Below the pieces are notes generated by a model. That model was not told the origin of the DNA and made no database searches. It was given only the letters and a program-made list of their open reading frames with translations. A stretch of DNA of 64,000 bases from Pedobacter segetis (GTDB lineage: Bacteria; Bacteroidota; Bacteroidia; Sphingobacteriales; Sphingobacteriaceae): positions 62,001 to 126,000 of the forward strand of contig NZ_JAEHFY010000014.1 of assembly GCF_016623585.1 (NCBI RefSeq). The letters run 5' to 3'. Every line of letters starts with the position of its first letter. The stretch's first letter is position 1. Below, piece by piece: positions 46,041 through 53,679 of this stretch. Made by a program: the position numbers and the translations under genes.

Positions 46041-46574
46041 ATGGATTATTTCAAATTTTACGATATACCTTTAACTTTTAACCCTGATAAGGCTTTGGTA
46101 AAGAAGAAGTTTTATGAGCTGAGTAAAACCTATCACCCAGATTTTTACATTAATGAAACTAAGGAGAAGCAGGAGGAAATTTTAAACCTCTCTACGCTCA
46201 ATAACGAAGCATTTCAGACACTTTCTAATCATGATCAACTACTTGCCTATATTTTAGAGCAAGAGGGGGTTTTAGAGGAAGGGGAGAAGTATCAGCTTCC
46301 GCAAAGTTTTTTAATGGAGATGATGGATGTTAACGAAGCCATAATGGAGTTGGAATTCGACTCAAACACAGAGAATTTGATCAAAGTAAAAGAAACTGTT
46401 GATGATTTTGAAAATAATTTAAACCAAGAATTATCGGTTTTAACTACTGATTTTGAGCAGCATAAAGGAGAAAAACGGAACCAAATATTAAAAGAGATCA
46501 AAGATATTTGGTACAGGAAGAAATATTTGTTGCGAATACGGGAATCAATCAATAAATTTGCAGCCCGCTTGTAA
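46041..46574 (+). CDS. hscB: Iron-sulfur cluster co-chaperone HscB
   Basis: A 177-residue protein with an N-terminal J domain (residues about 2-70; HPD in SKTYHPDFY) and C-terminal helical HscB domain. HscB brings the IscU scaffold to HscA for cluster release. It is followed by the tRNA-Leu gene that hosts the prophage. hscA and iscU are not in this window. Confidence 0.87.
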   Translation: MDYFKFYDIPLTFNPDKALVKKKFYELSKTYHPDFYINETKEKQEEILNLSTLNNEAFQTLSNHDQLLAYILEQEGVLEEGEKYQLPQSFLMEMMDVNEAIMELEFDSNTENLIKVKETVDDFENNLNQELSVLTTDFEQHKGEKRNQILKEIKDIWYRKKYLLRIRESINKFAARL

Positions 46575-46595
46575 AACAAATGTTTGCAGCAAAAT

Positions 46596-46675
46596 GCCCA
46601 GCTGGCGGAACTGGTAGACGCGTCGGTCTCAAACACCGATAGGAAACTGTGCCGGTTCGATTCCGGCGCTGGGTA
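46596..46675 (+). tRNA. tRNA-Leu (anticodon CAA), element integration site
   Basis: GCCCAGC/GCTGGGT acceptor (one G-T pair), anticodon stem TCGGT/ACCGA holding CTCAAAC (anticodon CAA), long variable arm, T-arm CCGGTTCGATTCCGG. CCA is not encoded. The integrase gene lies 106 bp beyond its 3' end, the usual arrangement when a tyrosine recombinase uses a tRNA 3' end as attB. Confidence 0.95.
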
Positions 46676-46687
46676 CATTTTTTTTAA

Positions 46688-46720
46688 AAAACCGTCCTTA
46701 GTGCTTCTAAGGGCGGTTTT
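46688..46720 (+). terminator. Terminator after tRNA-Leu(CAA)
   Basis: AAAACCGTCCTTAG (46688-46701) pairs with CTAAGGGCGGTTTT (46707-46720), one mismatch, 5-base loop, T-rich tail. It separates the tRNA from the integrase gene. Whether it belongs to host or element depends on where the att core ends. Confidence 0.8.
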
Positions 46721-46780
46721 CTGTTTTCTAAATGTTTCTTAAATGCTTTTGATATTGTTTTTTTAACCTAATGTTTCCCA

Positions 46781-47965
46781 ATGAAATCAACCGGAATACA
46801 AAAAATCACTTATCACGTACGGCCTTATAGCTATCAAAAAAAAGATAAATTGGCAGGGCTTTACCTCGGGGTTACCATCGAGCGCAAAACCTCGAAAATT
46901 CCGCTGGAGATTTATTTTCAAGAAAATTTATTTGATGCAAAGGCGGAGCAATACCGCTACAACGGTGTAAACGATGCCGAGATAAGAGATTTAAACCTTA
47001 TCATAAACACCGAAAAAGGAAAGGCAAACGAACTACTAAGGCAATACAGGTTATCGAACCAAAAAGTAACACACCATCAGTTTAAACGGGATTTTTTAAA
47101 TTATGCTAGTCGGGATTGCTTTATAGGCTGGGCGAAAGCTTATTTGGAAGATTTAAGAATATCAGGAGTAATTAAGGATCAAACCTATAAAAACAAAAAA
47201 AATAGATTGAGCCATTTTGAAGCATTCGTTAAAACGGATGTTTTATTTGCAGAACTTTCGCCACGCTTGATAGATCAGTTTGATTTATGGCTTAAAAAGA
47301 AATCCGGCTTAAATAAACATAATTCTATACAATCGGTACACGTTGGAATTAACACCTTTTTAAAAGCGGCACAAAGCGAGGGGTTAAATTTCGATAATCC
47401 GTACGAAAAGTTTAAAATAAAAGCATATCAGCCAGCAAATAGGCTATCGTTAGAAATTACGGAGCTTAAAGAACTTAAAAAAATATATTTAGCGCAAAAT
47501 CTCGGAGAAATGCAACAGGAGGTTTTACGTAAATTTTTATTTAGCTGTTTTACCGGTTTACGAATTTCGGACAACGCAAATTTAAAATACGAAAATATCA
47601 GCGATGGAATTTTAACAGTAGAAACCATCAAAGGGAAAAAATTTGGTAAAGCTGTAAAAATTGCTTTACCCGACTTTGCTTTGGAGTTACTTGGAAACGA
47701 AAGCTGGGGTTTTGTATTTAAAAAAATATCAGATCAGGAAGTAAACCGGACTTTAAAAGAGATTGCCGAAATAGCAGGGATTAAAAAGAATTTAACATTC
47801 CATGTTTCCCGTGATACTTTTGCAACTTTGTTTATTGAGCTTGGTGGGGATGTTGCCAGCCTTAAAGATTTGTTAGCGCACACCAAATTAGAAACTACCA
47901 TGATTTACGTTAAAATGAGCGAAAAAAGAAAAGAGAAACTAATGCAAAATTTCAACTCTATTTAG
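46781..47965 (+). CDS. int: Tyrosine recombinase (phage-type integrase)
   Basis: A 394-residue site-specific recombinase. N-terminal arm-binding region (VRPYSYQKKDKLAGLYLGVT), SAM-like core-binding domain (about 105-205), and the catalytic domain: R in FTGLRISDNANL, HxxR in HVSRDTFATLF, H in LLAHTKLETTMIYVKM and the nucleophilic tyrosine just after. This is the Bacteroidota CTn/phage integrase type. It inserts the element at tRNA-Leu(CAA). It is the only plus-strand gene of the element. Confidence 0.93.
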   Translation: MKSTGIQKITYHVRPYSYQKKDKLAGLYLGVTIERKTSKIPLEIYFQENLFDAKAEQYRYNGVNDAEIRDLNLIINTEKGKANELLRQYRLSNQKVTHHQFKRDFLNYASRDCFIGWAKAYLEDLRISGVIKDQTYKNKKNRLSHFEAFVKTDVLFAELSPRLIDQFDLWLKKKSGLNKHNSIQSVHVGINTFLKAAQSEGLNFDNPYEKFKIKAYQPANRLSLEITELKELKKIYLAQNLGEMQQEVLRKFLFSCFTGLRISDNANLKYENISDGILTVETIKGKKFGKAVKIALPDFALELLGNESWGFVFKKISDQEVNRTLKEIAEIAGIKKNLTFHVSRDTFATLFIELGGDVASLKDLLAHTKLETTMIYVKMSEKRKEKLMQNFNSI

Positions 47966-48008
47966 CAAAATCGTAAGCACTTTTATAGTAAAAAAATAAT
48001 TAAAAAAA

Positions 48009-48120
48009 CTTTGTGGCATTGTTGTTTTGTGGCAAATCGTAAAAAATCAGCTTCTAAATATATTTAAACCCTGTTTTGTGTTGCCACAATGTTGCCACAA
48101 AACAAGGGGTTGCCACAAAG
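48009..48120. repeat. TGCCACAA(A) repeat cluster beside integrase
   Basis: Five copies of TTTGTGGCA/TGCCACAA: 48009-48018 and 48025-48034 in one orientation, about 48082-48089, 48093-48101 and 48111-48120 in the other. They lie between the integrase stop and the next gene. The same motif clusters again at 61121-61290. Candidates are integrase arm-type sites, a repressor operator array or replication iterons. Confidence 0.7.
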
Positions 48121-48127
48121 TGAAAAA

Positions 48128-48616
48128 CTATTTTAGGGTTGTTGTAAAATCTGAAATTATAGTTTTATCTCCCGATTTTCTAAGCCCATTCAACTCTCTA
48201 TATTTATTAATAATTGCCCATTTTGTTTTAGATAAATGAGTAATCATTTCTTCAATAGGTAGTTTTCCATAATTTAAAGCAACATATTTTTCTTCTCCAA
48301 TTTTCCACGCCCACTTTTGTTTTTTTAAACCTAATTTTTGCGCCATTGTTCTAATGGCTTGATTGTTTTTTTTATAATAATCGGATAATTCTTTATTTGA
48401 GGTTTTACCGAAATTGTTTTTTAAATATTCAATTTCTAAATCAGTCCAATCTGTTTTTTTTACAATAGATTTAGATATTTTGTGATTTGATGCTTGTTTT
48501 TTTAAAGCGGTAATTGTGCAATCTAGCTCTAAAGCTAAATCTTTTAAATTTCCTAAAGGATATTTTTTTTTTAGGATTGCTATTTTTTGCGGTGTCCAAA
48601 ATTTTCTGTTTGCCAT
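48128..48616 (-). CDS. Phage-type DNA-binding protein with Myb/SANT-like repeats
   Basis: A 162-residue basic protein with three repeats of a Trp-plus-helix motif: KFWTPQKIAILKKKYPLG (start), TDWTDLEIEYLKNNFGKT (about residue 54), and a third weaker one (KWAWKIGEEKYVALNYGK). Each repeat resembles a SANT/Myb or GcrA-like helix-turn-helix. It may bind the TGCCACAAAG array directly beside its 3' end or element operators (inference). It converges on the integrase and is separated from the next gene by a terminator. Confidence 0.65.
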   Translation of the reverse strand: MANRKFWTPQKIAILKKKYPLGNLKDLALELDCTITALKKQASNHKISKSIVKKTDWTDLEIEYLKNNFGKTSNKELSDYYKKNNQAIRTMAQKLGLKKQKWAWKIGEEKYVALNYGKLPIEEMITHLSKTKWAIINKYRELNGLRKSGDKTIISDFTTTLK

Positions 48617-48684
48617 AATTTTTTATATTTGCTTTATAATTGTGATTTGTTTACAATTTTACAGTAATAATATTGCTGTTTTGC

Positions 48685-48716
48685 TAAAAAAAGCCCGATT
48701 AATTTCGGGCTTTTTG
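48685..48716. terminator. Bidirectional terminator closing the virion/lysis block
   Basis: AAGCCCGA (48691-48698) pairs with TCGGGCTT (48705-48712), with A run on one side and T run on the other, between the 48,128 gene and the 48,720 gene. Confidence 0.8.
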
Positions 48717-48719
48717 ATT

Positions 48720-49358
48720 TTAACCTATTTTAAAATATTCCTGTCTTTTTTCTTCACTTTCAAAAGCCCATCCACTATAATAAATCGGTAATTTATATCT
48801 GTAAGGATTTGATTCAAACCAACCAAATTTACCGTTCATTTCTGAAAATTCTTCGTGAAAAAATAGAGGCTTACCTGATACTGAAACTCTACTTACCCAA
48901 GTAGCATTCTCTTTTAAAAATTGTTTCTTTCTTTCTGCTAATGATTTTTTTTCATCGTTTACCTTTTGCTCGGCAATTTTTGAAGCTTCAAAAGCCTCAA
49001 CTATTTTAGCCCAATTTTCAGCCAATTCGCACATTTGAGAGGCATTGATAAAATATGTTTTCTTCATGCCACCGCCATATTGTTTTGGCAACTTACCAGC
49101 ATGATGCCATTCTAAGTTAGAGAATTGAAATTCTATAATCTCTTTAACACGATCAACCTCTAGGCCAGATGCTTTTTTAAACAATTGTGTTGCCTCTCCT
49201 AATGTTAATTTGCCGCAATCATCTTTAGCATCTTCATGTCTTCGAGAAGCGAATTTAGAATCATCTAAACCACCACCTATTGAGTAGTTGTCTTGGTTAT
49301 AATTAACGATGCAGAATTTTTCTTTAATTGATTGAAATTTGTTAAAATGAGTTTTCAT
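48720..49358 (-). CDS. Hypothetical element protein
   Basis: About 212 residues from ATG 49358 (MKTHFNKFQSIKEKFC); the frame from 49430 adds 24 hydrophobic residues that look non-native. An alpha-helical charged middle (AFEASKIAEQKVNDEKKSLAERKK split around residue 130-150) and aromatic C-terminus (FGWFESNPYRYKLPIYYSGW). No recognised family. It is separated from the upstream genes by about 150 bp containing a small basic gene's end, and is followed by a terminator. Confidence 0.65.
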   Translation of the reverse strand: MKTHFNKFQSIKEKFCIVNYNQDNYSIGGGLDDSKFASRRHEDAKDDCGKLTLGEATQLFKKASGLEVDRVKEIIEFQFSNLEWHHAGKLPKQYGGGMKKTYFINASQMCELAENWAKIVEAFEASKIAEQKVNDEKKSLAERKKQFLKENATWVSRVSVSGKPLFFHEEFSEMNGKFGWFESNPYRYKLPIYYSGWAFESEEKRQEYFKIG

Positions 49359-49509
49359 GATTTGCTTTTTTAAGTTAATTAATAATGTTGTGTTTTGTTT
49401 TGCTAATCCAAATATCGCAATAAAAAACAATTCACAAAGATATGTTTAAAAAAAATATGTAACATTTAAGATACATATTATAAAAAAGCTTTTAAATCTG
49501 TTTTAAAGC

Positions 49510-49647
49510 CTATTTCTTGCGCTTAATAGGTTTTCTTTTTTTAACTACTCTCTTTTTTTTCGTTCTTTTTACCACATCGTATCCATGCGGTAAGCGAAGT
49601 CCCAAACTTTTTAAGTCTGCTTTTAAATTTGATTTTGTTGTTGCCAT
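49510..49647 (-). CDS. Small very basic protein
   Basis: A 45-residue ORF, MATTKSNLKADLKSLGLRLP, then a Lys/Arg-rich tail (15 of the last 22 residues are K or R). Ends with TAG at 49510. No family, but a short nucleic-acid-binding or DNA-condensing peptide would fit a virion with no tail (inference). It lies 47 bp downstream of the spanin-like gene on the same strand. Reality is uncertain because of its length. Confidence 0.5.
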   Translation of the reverse strand: MATTKSNLKADLKSLGLRLPHGYDVVKRTKKKRVVKKRKPIKRKK

Positions 49648-49694
49648 TGATTTATATATTTAGTTAAGTGATTTTTTTTCTGTTGTAGGCATAA

Positions 49695-50507
49695 TTAAAA
49701 AGTGATTAAATTTTTATTGATCCCGAAAACATATTCCCAACGGGAAAACGCCGGGTTATAATAGGAGTAAGCCAAAAGGTTTAAATTCTCTTTAAAATCG
49801 AAACTAAGCCCAGGCCCAAAAAGAAATTTTTGTTGGTTGTAATTGTAAATAGACCTTAACTGTACCGATACCGAAAATTTGCGTTTTTGGTAAGGTATAT
49901 CAAAAGTTCTTATGCTGTTAATAGTTGCGTTACTGTCAATTAAAGCAGTGTTTATATAGGCGGATTTACGCCCCAATTTTAAACCTAAAATTTTGTAACG
50001 CTCCCAATACTGCAAACCGTTAAGCTCTCCGGTGTATTTATAATTAAAAAAACCTCCGCTAGTATCTGCGGTATCTTTTTTTGGGGTATAAACAATAGAA
50101 ATCCACTTGTTTTTATAGGTTAAAACCTGTCTTTTAAGGCTATCACGTTCTTTTTTTACTTGCAGAAAATCTGCTTTAGATACAAAGTTTACCGAGCTAT
50201 AACCAATTACCTGTTTTGGTTTGATGTTGTTTGCTTTTGCGATGCTGTCAAAGGTGGCGTTTTTTAAAACTTCAGCAACGGGTAAAATATTTGAAAGTGC
50301 TTTAATGGTTACGGTTTGGATGCCCTCTTTATTAATTTTTTTATTAATGATGGTTGCTTCTTTTAAAACCGCTTTTTGGTTGGCGTATTTTTCTGATTGT
50401 AAACCCGTAATAATTTGGTTTTGCTCCCTAATTTTTAACAAGTTTTTGCCTGTAAAAAAAAGGAGTAGCGGAATTGCGATGTAGGGGATAAATTTTAAAG
50501 TTTTCAT
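49695..50507 (-). CDS. Spanin-like membrane protein with beta-rich C-terminus
   Basis: A 270-residue protein with one N-terminal membrane helix (FIPYIAIPLLLFFTGKNLL), a coiled-coil-like charged segment (about 25-60), a mid region, and a beta-rich C-terminal half that ends in phenylalanine (RWEYVFGINKNLITF), the usual outer membrane barrel signature. An inner membrane anchor plus outer membrane-like end suggests a one-piece spanin or envelope-bridging lysis protein (inference). Its start overlaps the 3' end of the 50,504 gene by 4 bp. Confidence 0.6.
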   Translation of the reverse strand: MKTLKFIPYIAIPLLLFFTGKNLLKIREQNQIITGLQSEKYANQKAVLKEATIINKKINKEGIQTVTIKALSNILPVAEVLKNATFDSIAKANNIKPKQVIGYSSVNFVSKADFLQVKKERDSLKRQVLTYKNKWISIVYTPKKDTADTSGGFFNYKYTGELNGLQYWERYKILGLKLGRKSAYINTALIDSNATINSIRTFDIPYQKRKFSVSVQLRSIYNYNQQKFLFGPGLSFDFKENLNLLAYSYYNPAFSRWEYVFGINKNLITF

Positions 50508-50779
50508 TTTTTTGCTGATTTAACCCCGGCGCTATCTGCTAACGGAGCGGTTTGTTTAATGGCATCTATAATGTGGTTTTTGATAAGTAAAGTATTTATT
50601 AAAGCGGTTTTTTCTGTTTGGCAGTCCTTTTCTGACTGCTGGGCTTTATCCGCAACTTTTTGTGCGTATTTTAAAGTATAAACCGTAACCGTTACACACA
50701 ACGTGATAGCCACGTACATTAAATAAGTACGTGGTTCTTTAAGGATTTGGGCGTATGTTGGGCGTGTGGATTGGGGCAT
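50504..50779 (-). CDS. Small membrane protein, holin- or i-spanin-like
   Basis: A 91-residue protein with one membrane helix (YLMYVAITLCVTVTVYTLKY), followed by a charged helix (AQKVADKAQQSEKDCQTEKT). This N-in, single TM, helical periplasmic form is typical of phage inner membrane spanin or holin subunits. It overlaps the spanin-like gene downstream by 4 bp and starts inside the TAATG of the 23-residue ORF upstream. No family assigned. Confidence 0.6.
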   Translation of the reverse strand: MPQSTRPTYAQILKEPRTYLMYVAITLCVTVTVYTLKYAQKVADKAQQSEKDCQTEKTALINTLLIKNHIIDAIKQTAPLADSAGVKSAKK

Positions 50780-50850
50780 TAATTATAAATTTCTGTTTTG
50801 GCCACAAAGCCAAATGTTCCGGCGGATATTGAGATTAAGAGTTTTAGCAT
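50779..50850 (-). CDS. 23-residue hydrophobic peptide ORF
   Basis: MLKLLISISAGTFGFVAKTE plus IYN, starting at ATG 50850 and ending in TAA that overlaps the next ATG by one base (TAATG). The short hydrophobic sequence and the coupling overlap suggest a real lysis or structural micropeptide, but the length makes this tentative. Confidence 0.4.
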   Translation of the reverse strand: MLKLLISISAGTFGFVAKTEIYN

Positions 50851-50860
50851 ATATACTACT

Positions 50861-52435
50861 TTATGTTTTGAAATACTTCTTAACATATTCCTCGTAGAGT
50901 TTCTTTATGTTTCTAGCTCCTTTTGCGGTTGGGTGGATATTGTCTCCTAAAACTTGAGAAGAATCATTTGCGTCGTACGAATTATTTACATTGACGAAAA
51001 ATACAGGTAGGTTTAAATCTTTAAATTCTTGACATAGATTTAAAATTCTTAATGATGCGTAATTTTGTATTAGCTTATTCGTTTGGTCGCTTATATAAAA
51101 AAAATCGGGCATATATGGAATTGAACCTACAAAAAAAGGCATATTTGTTTCTAAAGAAGATTTTAAAACTCCAAAATAATCTAATCTAATAGAACCGGAA
51201 TTCAGAACTATTTTTATTTCATTACCTGTTTGTTTAGGAAGTTTTATTAACAAAGAACACGGAACGATACTATAATTCAAGTCAGGATCATTATCCGCTT
51301 TAATAGCATCAGTTACATATGTATCTATAGTTTTGTACAAAACATTATTGACAAAAACACTAAAATTCCCTTCCTTTTCCGGGCTATTAGTTAAGAAATA
51401 GTTGAGCACCGCTACTTCTTCATAAGGTGTAATATTAAAATAAATTTCAGAAGTCGGAGAGTTTGAATAGATAGGCTGTCCATTTGGAAAACCGTTTCTA
51501 ACCGCGTCTGGCATCTTTGCAGAAAATGATAGTTCTGTGTAATCGGTCGGATTAAACGGCTGCCAAGTTCCTGTTATCGACCTTGATATTAACCCTGAAT
51601 AATCATTCCCACTTGAATTAGCTGCATCCATTCCGTATTTTAAAAACGACCAAGCAAGCATAGAGCTAATACAGCCCATTAGTTTATTGACAATTAATTC
51701 AGAGTTATATAACGTTAACGGAGCACTTCCAGAATATCTAACGTCATTAAATCCTATTTGTAAAAACGTAAGGTTATCATAAGGTGGGTAAATAAAAGTA
51801 TTTTTAAATTGCTTAAAAGCAACCATGCATCCGCTGCCGGAAACGGCTTTATTAAATAAACCTAATTGAAGCTGCTGCGCTAATTGCGCCGGCCATGAAT
51901 CTTTTTCGGGGGTAGCTAAACCGTAACCGTACGTAATGGAATCCCCAAAAGCGATAATTGTATTTATTCTTTTATATGACTCCGTATTTAAAAAATCATC
52001 GTGCAGATATATCCATTCAGAAAAAACAGTATCCGGATCATCAGAATTTCCGTTAGCAATCCTATAAGCTAAACCTGTCGTTTGCTTGTTAAATGGTGAG
52101 TTAAATTGCAACAAAACTCCGTCAGGCTGTCTGAAAGTTAAAACCAAACCATTGTAAGGGAATCCTGATTCTGTGCGTTTTATAGAACAAGCATCTTTAA
52201 AAACCGAAGGTTTATCGTCGGATTTTATAAGACCACCTGCATTCGATTTGACTGCATTTAAACTACCTATATTTTTTTTAAAATACTCATTACCTAATTT
52301 TCGGTAAATCACACCATCACATTTAGCGTCATTCATTGGGCTACCGTCTGCGTAAGTGGTTACTTTGGAGTAATTAAAGTTTTCGCCTGTGTGGCTGTCT
52401 ATTATATCGTAAAGGGTGTCATTTACTCTTTTCAT
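50861..52435 (-). CDS. SGNH/GDSL hydrolase with virion-attachment domain
   Basis: A 524-residue protein. Residues about 20-55 share a module with the 76-residue upstream protein (FNYSKVTTYADGSP and the DGVIYRKL text). The SGNH catalytic blocks are complete: IIAFGDSITYGYG near residue 160, SGSG, LQIGFNDVRY (GxND) and DNIHPTAKGAR. Between them is a beta-rich insert. Phage SGNH enzymes often deacetylate surface polysaccharide, as receptor-binding or spike proteins. I infer a spike that de-esterifies host glycan. Starts 3 bp before the 76-aa gene's end, same strand. Confidence 0.72.
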   Translation of the reverse strand: MKRVNDTLYDIIDSHTGENFNYSKVTTYADGSPMNDAKCDGVIYRKLGNEYFKKNIGSLNAVKSNAGGLIKSDDKPSVFKDACSIKRTESGFPYNGLVLTFRQPDGVLLQFNSPFNKQTTGLAYRIANGNSDDPDTVFSEWIYLHDDFLNTESYKRINTIIAFGDSITYGYGLATPEKDSWPAQLAQQLQLGLFNKAVSGSGCMVAFKQFKNTFIYPPYDNLTFLQIGFNDVRYSGSAPLTLYNSELIVNKLMGCISSMLAWSFLKYGMDAANSSGNDYSGLISRSITGTWQPFNPTDYTELSFSAKMPDAVRNGFPNGQPIYSNSPTSEIYFNITPYEEVAVLNYFLTNSPEKEGNFSVFVNNVLYKTIDTYVTDAIKADNDPDLNYSIVPCSLLIKLPKQTGNEIKIVLNSGSIRLDYFGVLKSSLETNMPFFVGSIPYMPDFFYISDQTNKLIQNYASLRILNLCQEFKDLNLPVFFVNVNNSYDANDSSQVLGDNIHPTAKGARNIKKLYEEYVKKYFKT

Positions 52436-52438
52436 GGC

Positions 52439-52669
52439 TTAAATATCAAAAGTGTTATCAGAAAATGTAGGATCAGGCAAAACGGCTTCTATAATATCAT
52501 TTCGCTTATAAAAAAAATAATCAAACTTGATGTAATTTACGCCGTCAATATCTGCGTTTGTAATTGGTAAACCGTTTTTTGTAGAAACGTGTGTGTAAAG
52601 AAATATATTCCCGTTTTCGTCCCGGGCTTCTACGGTTCTTTCACTAATTTTTTTAATGTCTAAAGCCAT
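52439..52669 (-). CDS. Small protein sharing module with SGNH hydrolase
   Basis: A 76-residue beta-rich protein; residues about 22-58 (LYTHVSTKNGLPITNADIDG then VNYIKFDYFFYKRN) align with residues 20-55 of the SGNH hydrolase. The shared shape suggests a virion adaptor domain, used by itself here and at the N-terminus of the enzyme. It lies between the enzyme gene and the 114-aa gene with gaps of 2-3 bp. Confidence 0.65.
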   Translation of the reverse strand: MALDIKKISERTVEARDENGNIFLYTHVSTKNGLPITNADIDGVNYIKFDYFFYKRNDIIEAVLPDPTFSDNTFDI

Positions 52670-52671
52670 AA

Positions 52672-53016
52672 TTAGTAATTAAAATATTGGATTTGTAAAG
52701 TATGCTCTAAACCATCAATTGCCATTATCCTAAAACTAATCACGTCTAAAACAGAATTGACAGCGATTTTATCAAATGCCCTAACCGGGATGCCTTCGGT
52801 TAAAGTTGGATCTACTCCAGTTTGCCAATAACGGGCTAAAATTGCGTTTGCGGCAGCGGCGGCATTTGGTTCTAAAACCATCTGTACGCTTTTTATATCC
52901 CCTGCAACATTTCTAAAATCTTCAACGCCAAATTGTTTAAATGTGTCGAGAGATTTAACCGCTACATCTAACGTTTCGGTTTTGTTTAAAAAACATATTG
53001 GATTAATGTATCCCAT
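52672..53016 (-). CDS. Virion protein candidate (beta-rich, 114 aa)
   Basis: A 114-residue beta-rich protein (LDTFKQFGVEDFRNVAGDIK, PVRAFDKIAVNSVLDVISFR). No signal peptide, membrane helix or recognised domain. Size and beta content would suit a vertex (penton-like) jelly roll, but this is only an inference from its place between the muralytic enzymes and the spike-like genes. It lies 2 bp after the upstream gene. Confidence 0.5.
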   Translation of the reverse strand: MGYINPICFLNKTETLDVAVKSLDTFKQFGVEDFRNVAGDIKSVQMVLEPNAAAAANAILARYWQTGVDPTLTEGIPVRAFDKIAVNSVLDVISFRIMAIDGLEHTLQIQYFNY

Positions 53017-53017
53017 T

Positions 53018-53596
53018 TTATGCGAAAATTGAGTGTAAAGCTTGTGTTATCCCGTCCTGTTCGTGAAAAGCCAAATTATTATCGTTCAACTCTCTTTCCA
53101 TGGCCAGTAATTGTTTATCGTAGCCGGGTAATTGATATTGATTAATTATCCGGTTTATTTTTGCAGCATATTGGTTTCTATCCGGTCCAACGTTATACCC
53201 TGCTTTTTGCAAACTATCTAATTGTGCTATTGGCGTTTTTTTTAAGGCAACTCCCTGTATTTTATACTTATTACCCTGTAAAATTGCAACGTGGGATTTA
53301 AAAGCATCTAAAAGGGTAGGATAAGCCCTCCAATAAGGTGCTTTTCCTGTCCCTAGTCTTACGCTATCGCCGCTCCAATTACTGTTTGCCATGTGTCCGA
53401 AGGGGTTGTTAAAATAATAAGCTTTGTAATTGTTACCGTAAAGGCTTTCTTGCATCGCCTGCCCTATTACTACGCTGGGCAAAATGCCCGTATTTAAACA
53501 GGCTTTTATTACTGCGGATGCAATTTTTGAGGCATATTGACCCGGAGTATTTTTGCCCGGCGTAGAACTTCCTTTATACTGAATTTTTTTGCCCAT
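53018..53596 (-). CDS. Glucosaminidase-type muralytic enzyme
   Basis: A 192-residue GH73/FlgJ-like N-acetylglucosaminidase. Motifs: PSVVIGQAMQESLYGNNYKA (catalytic Glu), YYFNNPFGHMANSNW and YPTLLDAFKSHVAILQG. It should cut glycan strands of peptidoglycan for cell entry or lysis. Its ATG overlaps by one base the stop that the upstream CHAP gene would have if the A10 run slips, supporting coupling. No signal peptide, so it probably travels in the virion or needs a holin. Confidence 0.85.
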   Translation of the reverse strand: MGKKIQYKGSSTPGKNTPGQYASKIASAVIKACLNTGILPSVVIGQAMQESLYGNNYKAYYFNNPFGHMANSNWSGDSVRLGTGKAPYWRAYPTLLDAFKSHVAILQGNKYKIQGVALKKTPIAQLDSLQKAGYNVGPDRNQYAAKINRIINQYQLPGYDKQLLAMERELNDNNLAFHEQDGITQALHSIFA

Positions 53597-53679
53597 TATT
53601 TTTTTGATTTATAAAATGTAAAAAACGCCGCTACCAATAAAAGCCCTAAAAAAAGAAGGATTAAGAAACTTTTTTTTTT
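53596..53679 (-). other. A10 slippery run and shifted-frame membrane tail
   Basis: On the coding strand 53679-53670 is A10 near the end of the CHAP gene. A -1 shift or one extra A moves reading into a frame that encodes 24 residues, SFLILLFLGLLLVAAFFTFY then KSKK, a strong membrane helix. That frame ends in TAA at 53596-53598, which overlaps the next ATG by one base. No ATG opens the tail in its own frame. Confidence 0.65.

Noticed and set aside
46781-47965. Possibility that the integrase mobilises the cassettes at 14-17 kb
   Set aside because: It is a phage-type tyrosine recombinase next to its tRNA target. I see no integron-integrase extra domain, and it is 30 kb away on an unrelated element.
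52933-53193. Transposase or insertion sequence anywhere in the window
   Set aside because: I found no DDE, HUH or IS200-like transposase and no terminal repeats that would define an insertion sequence.
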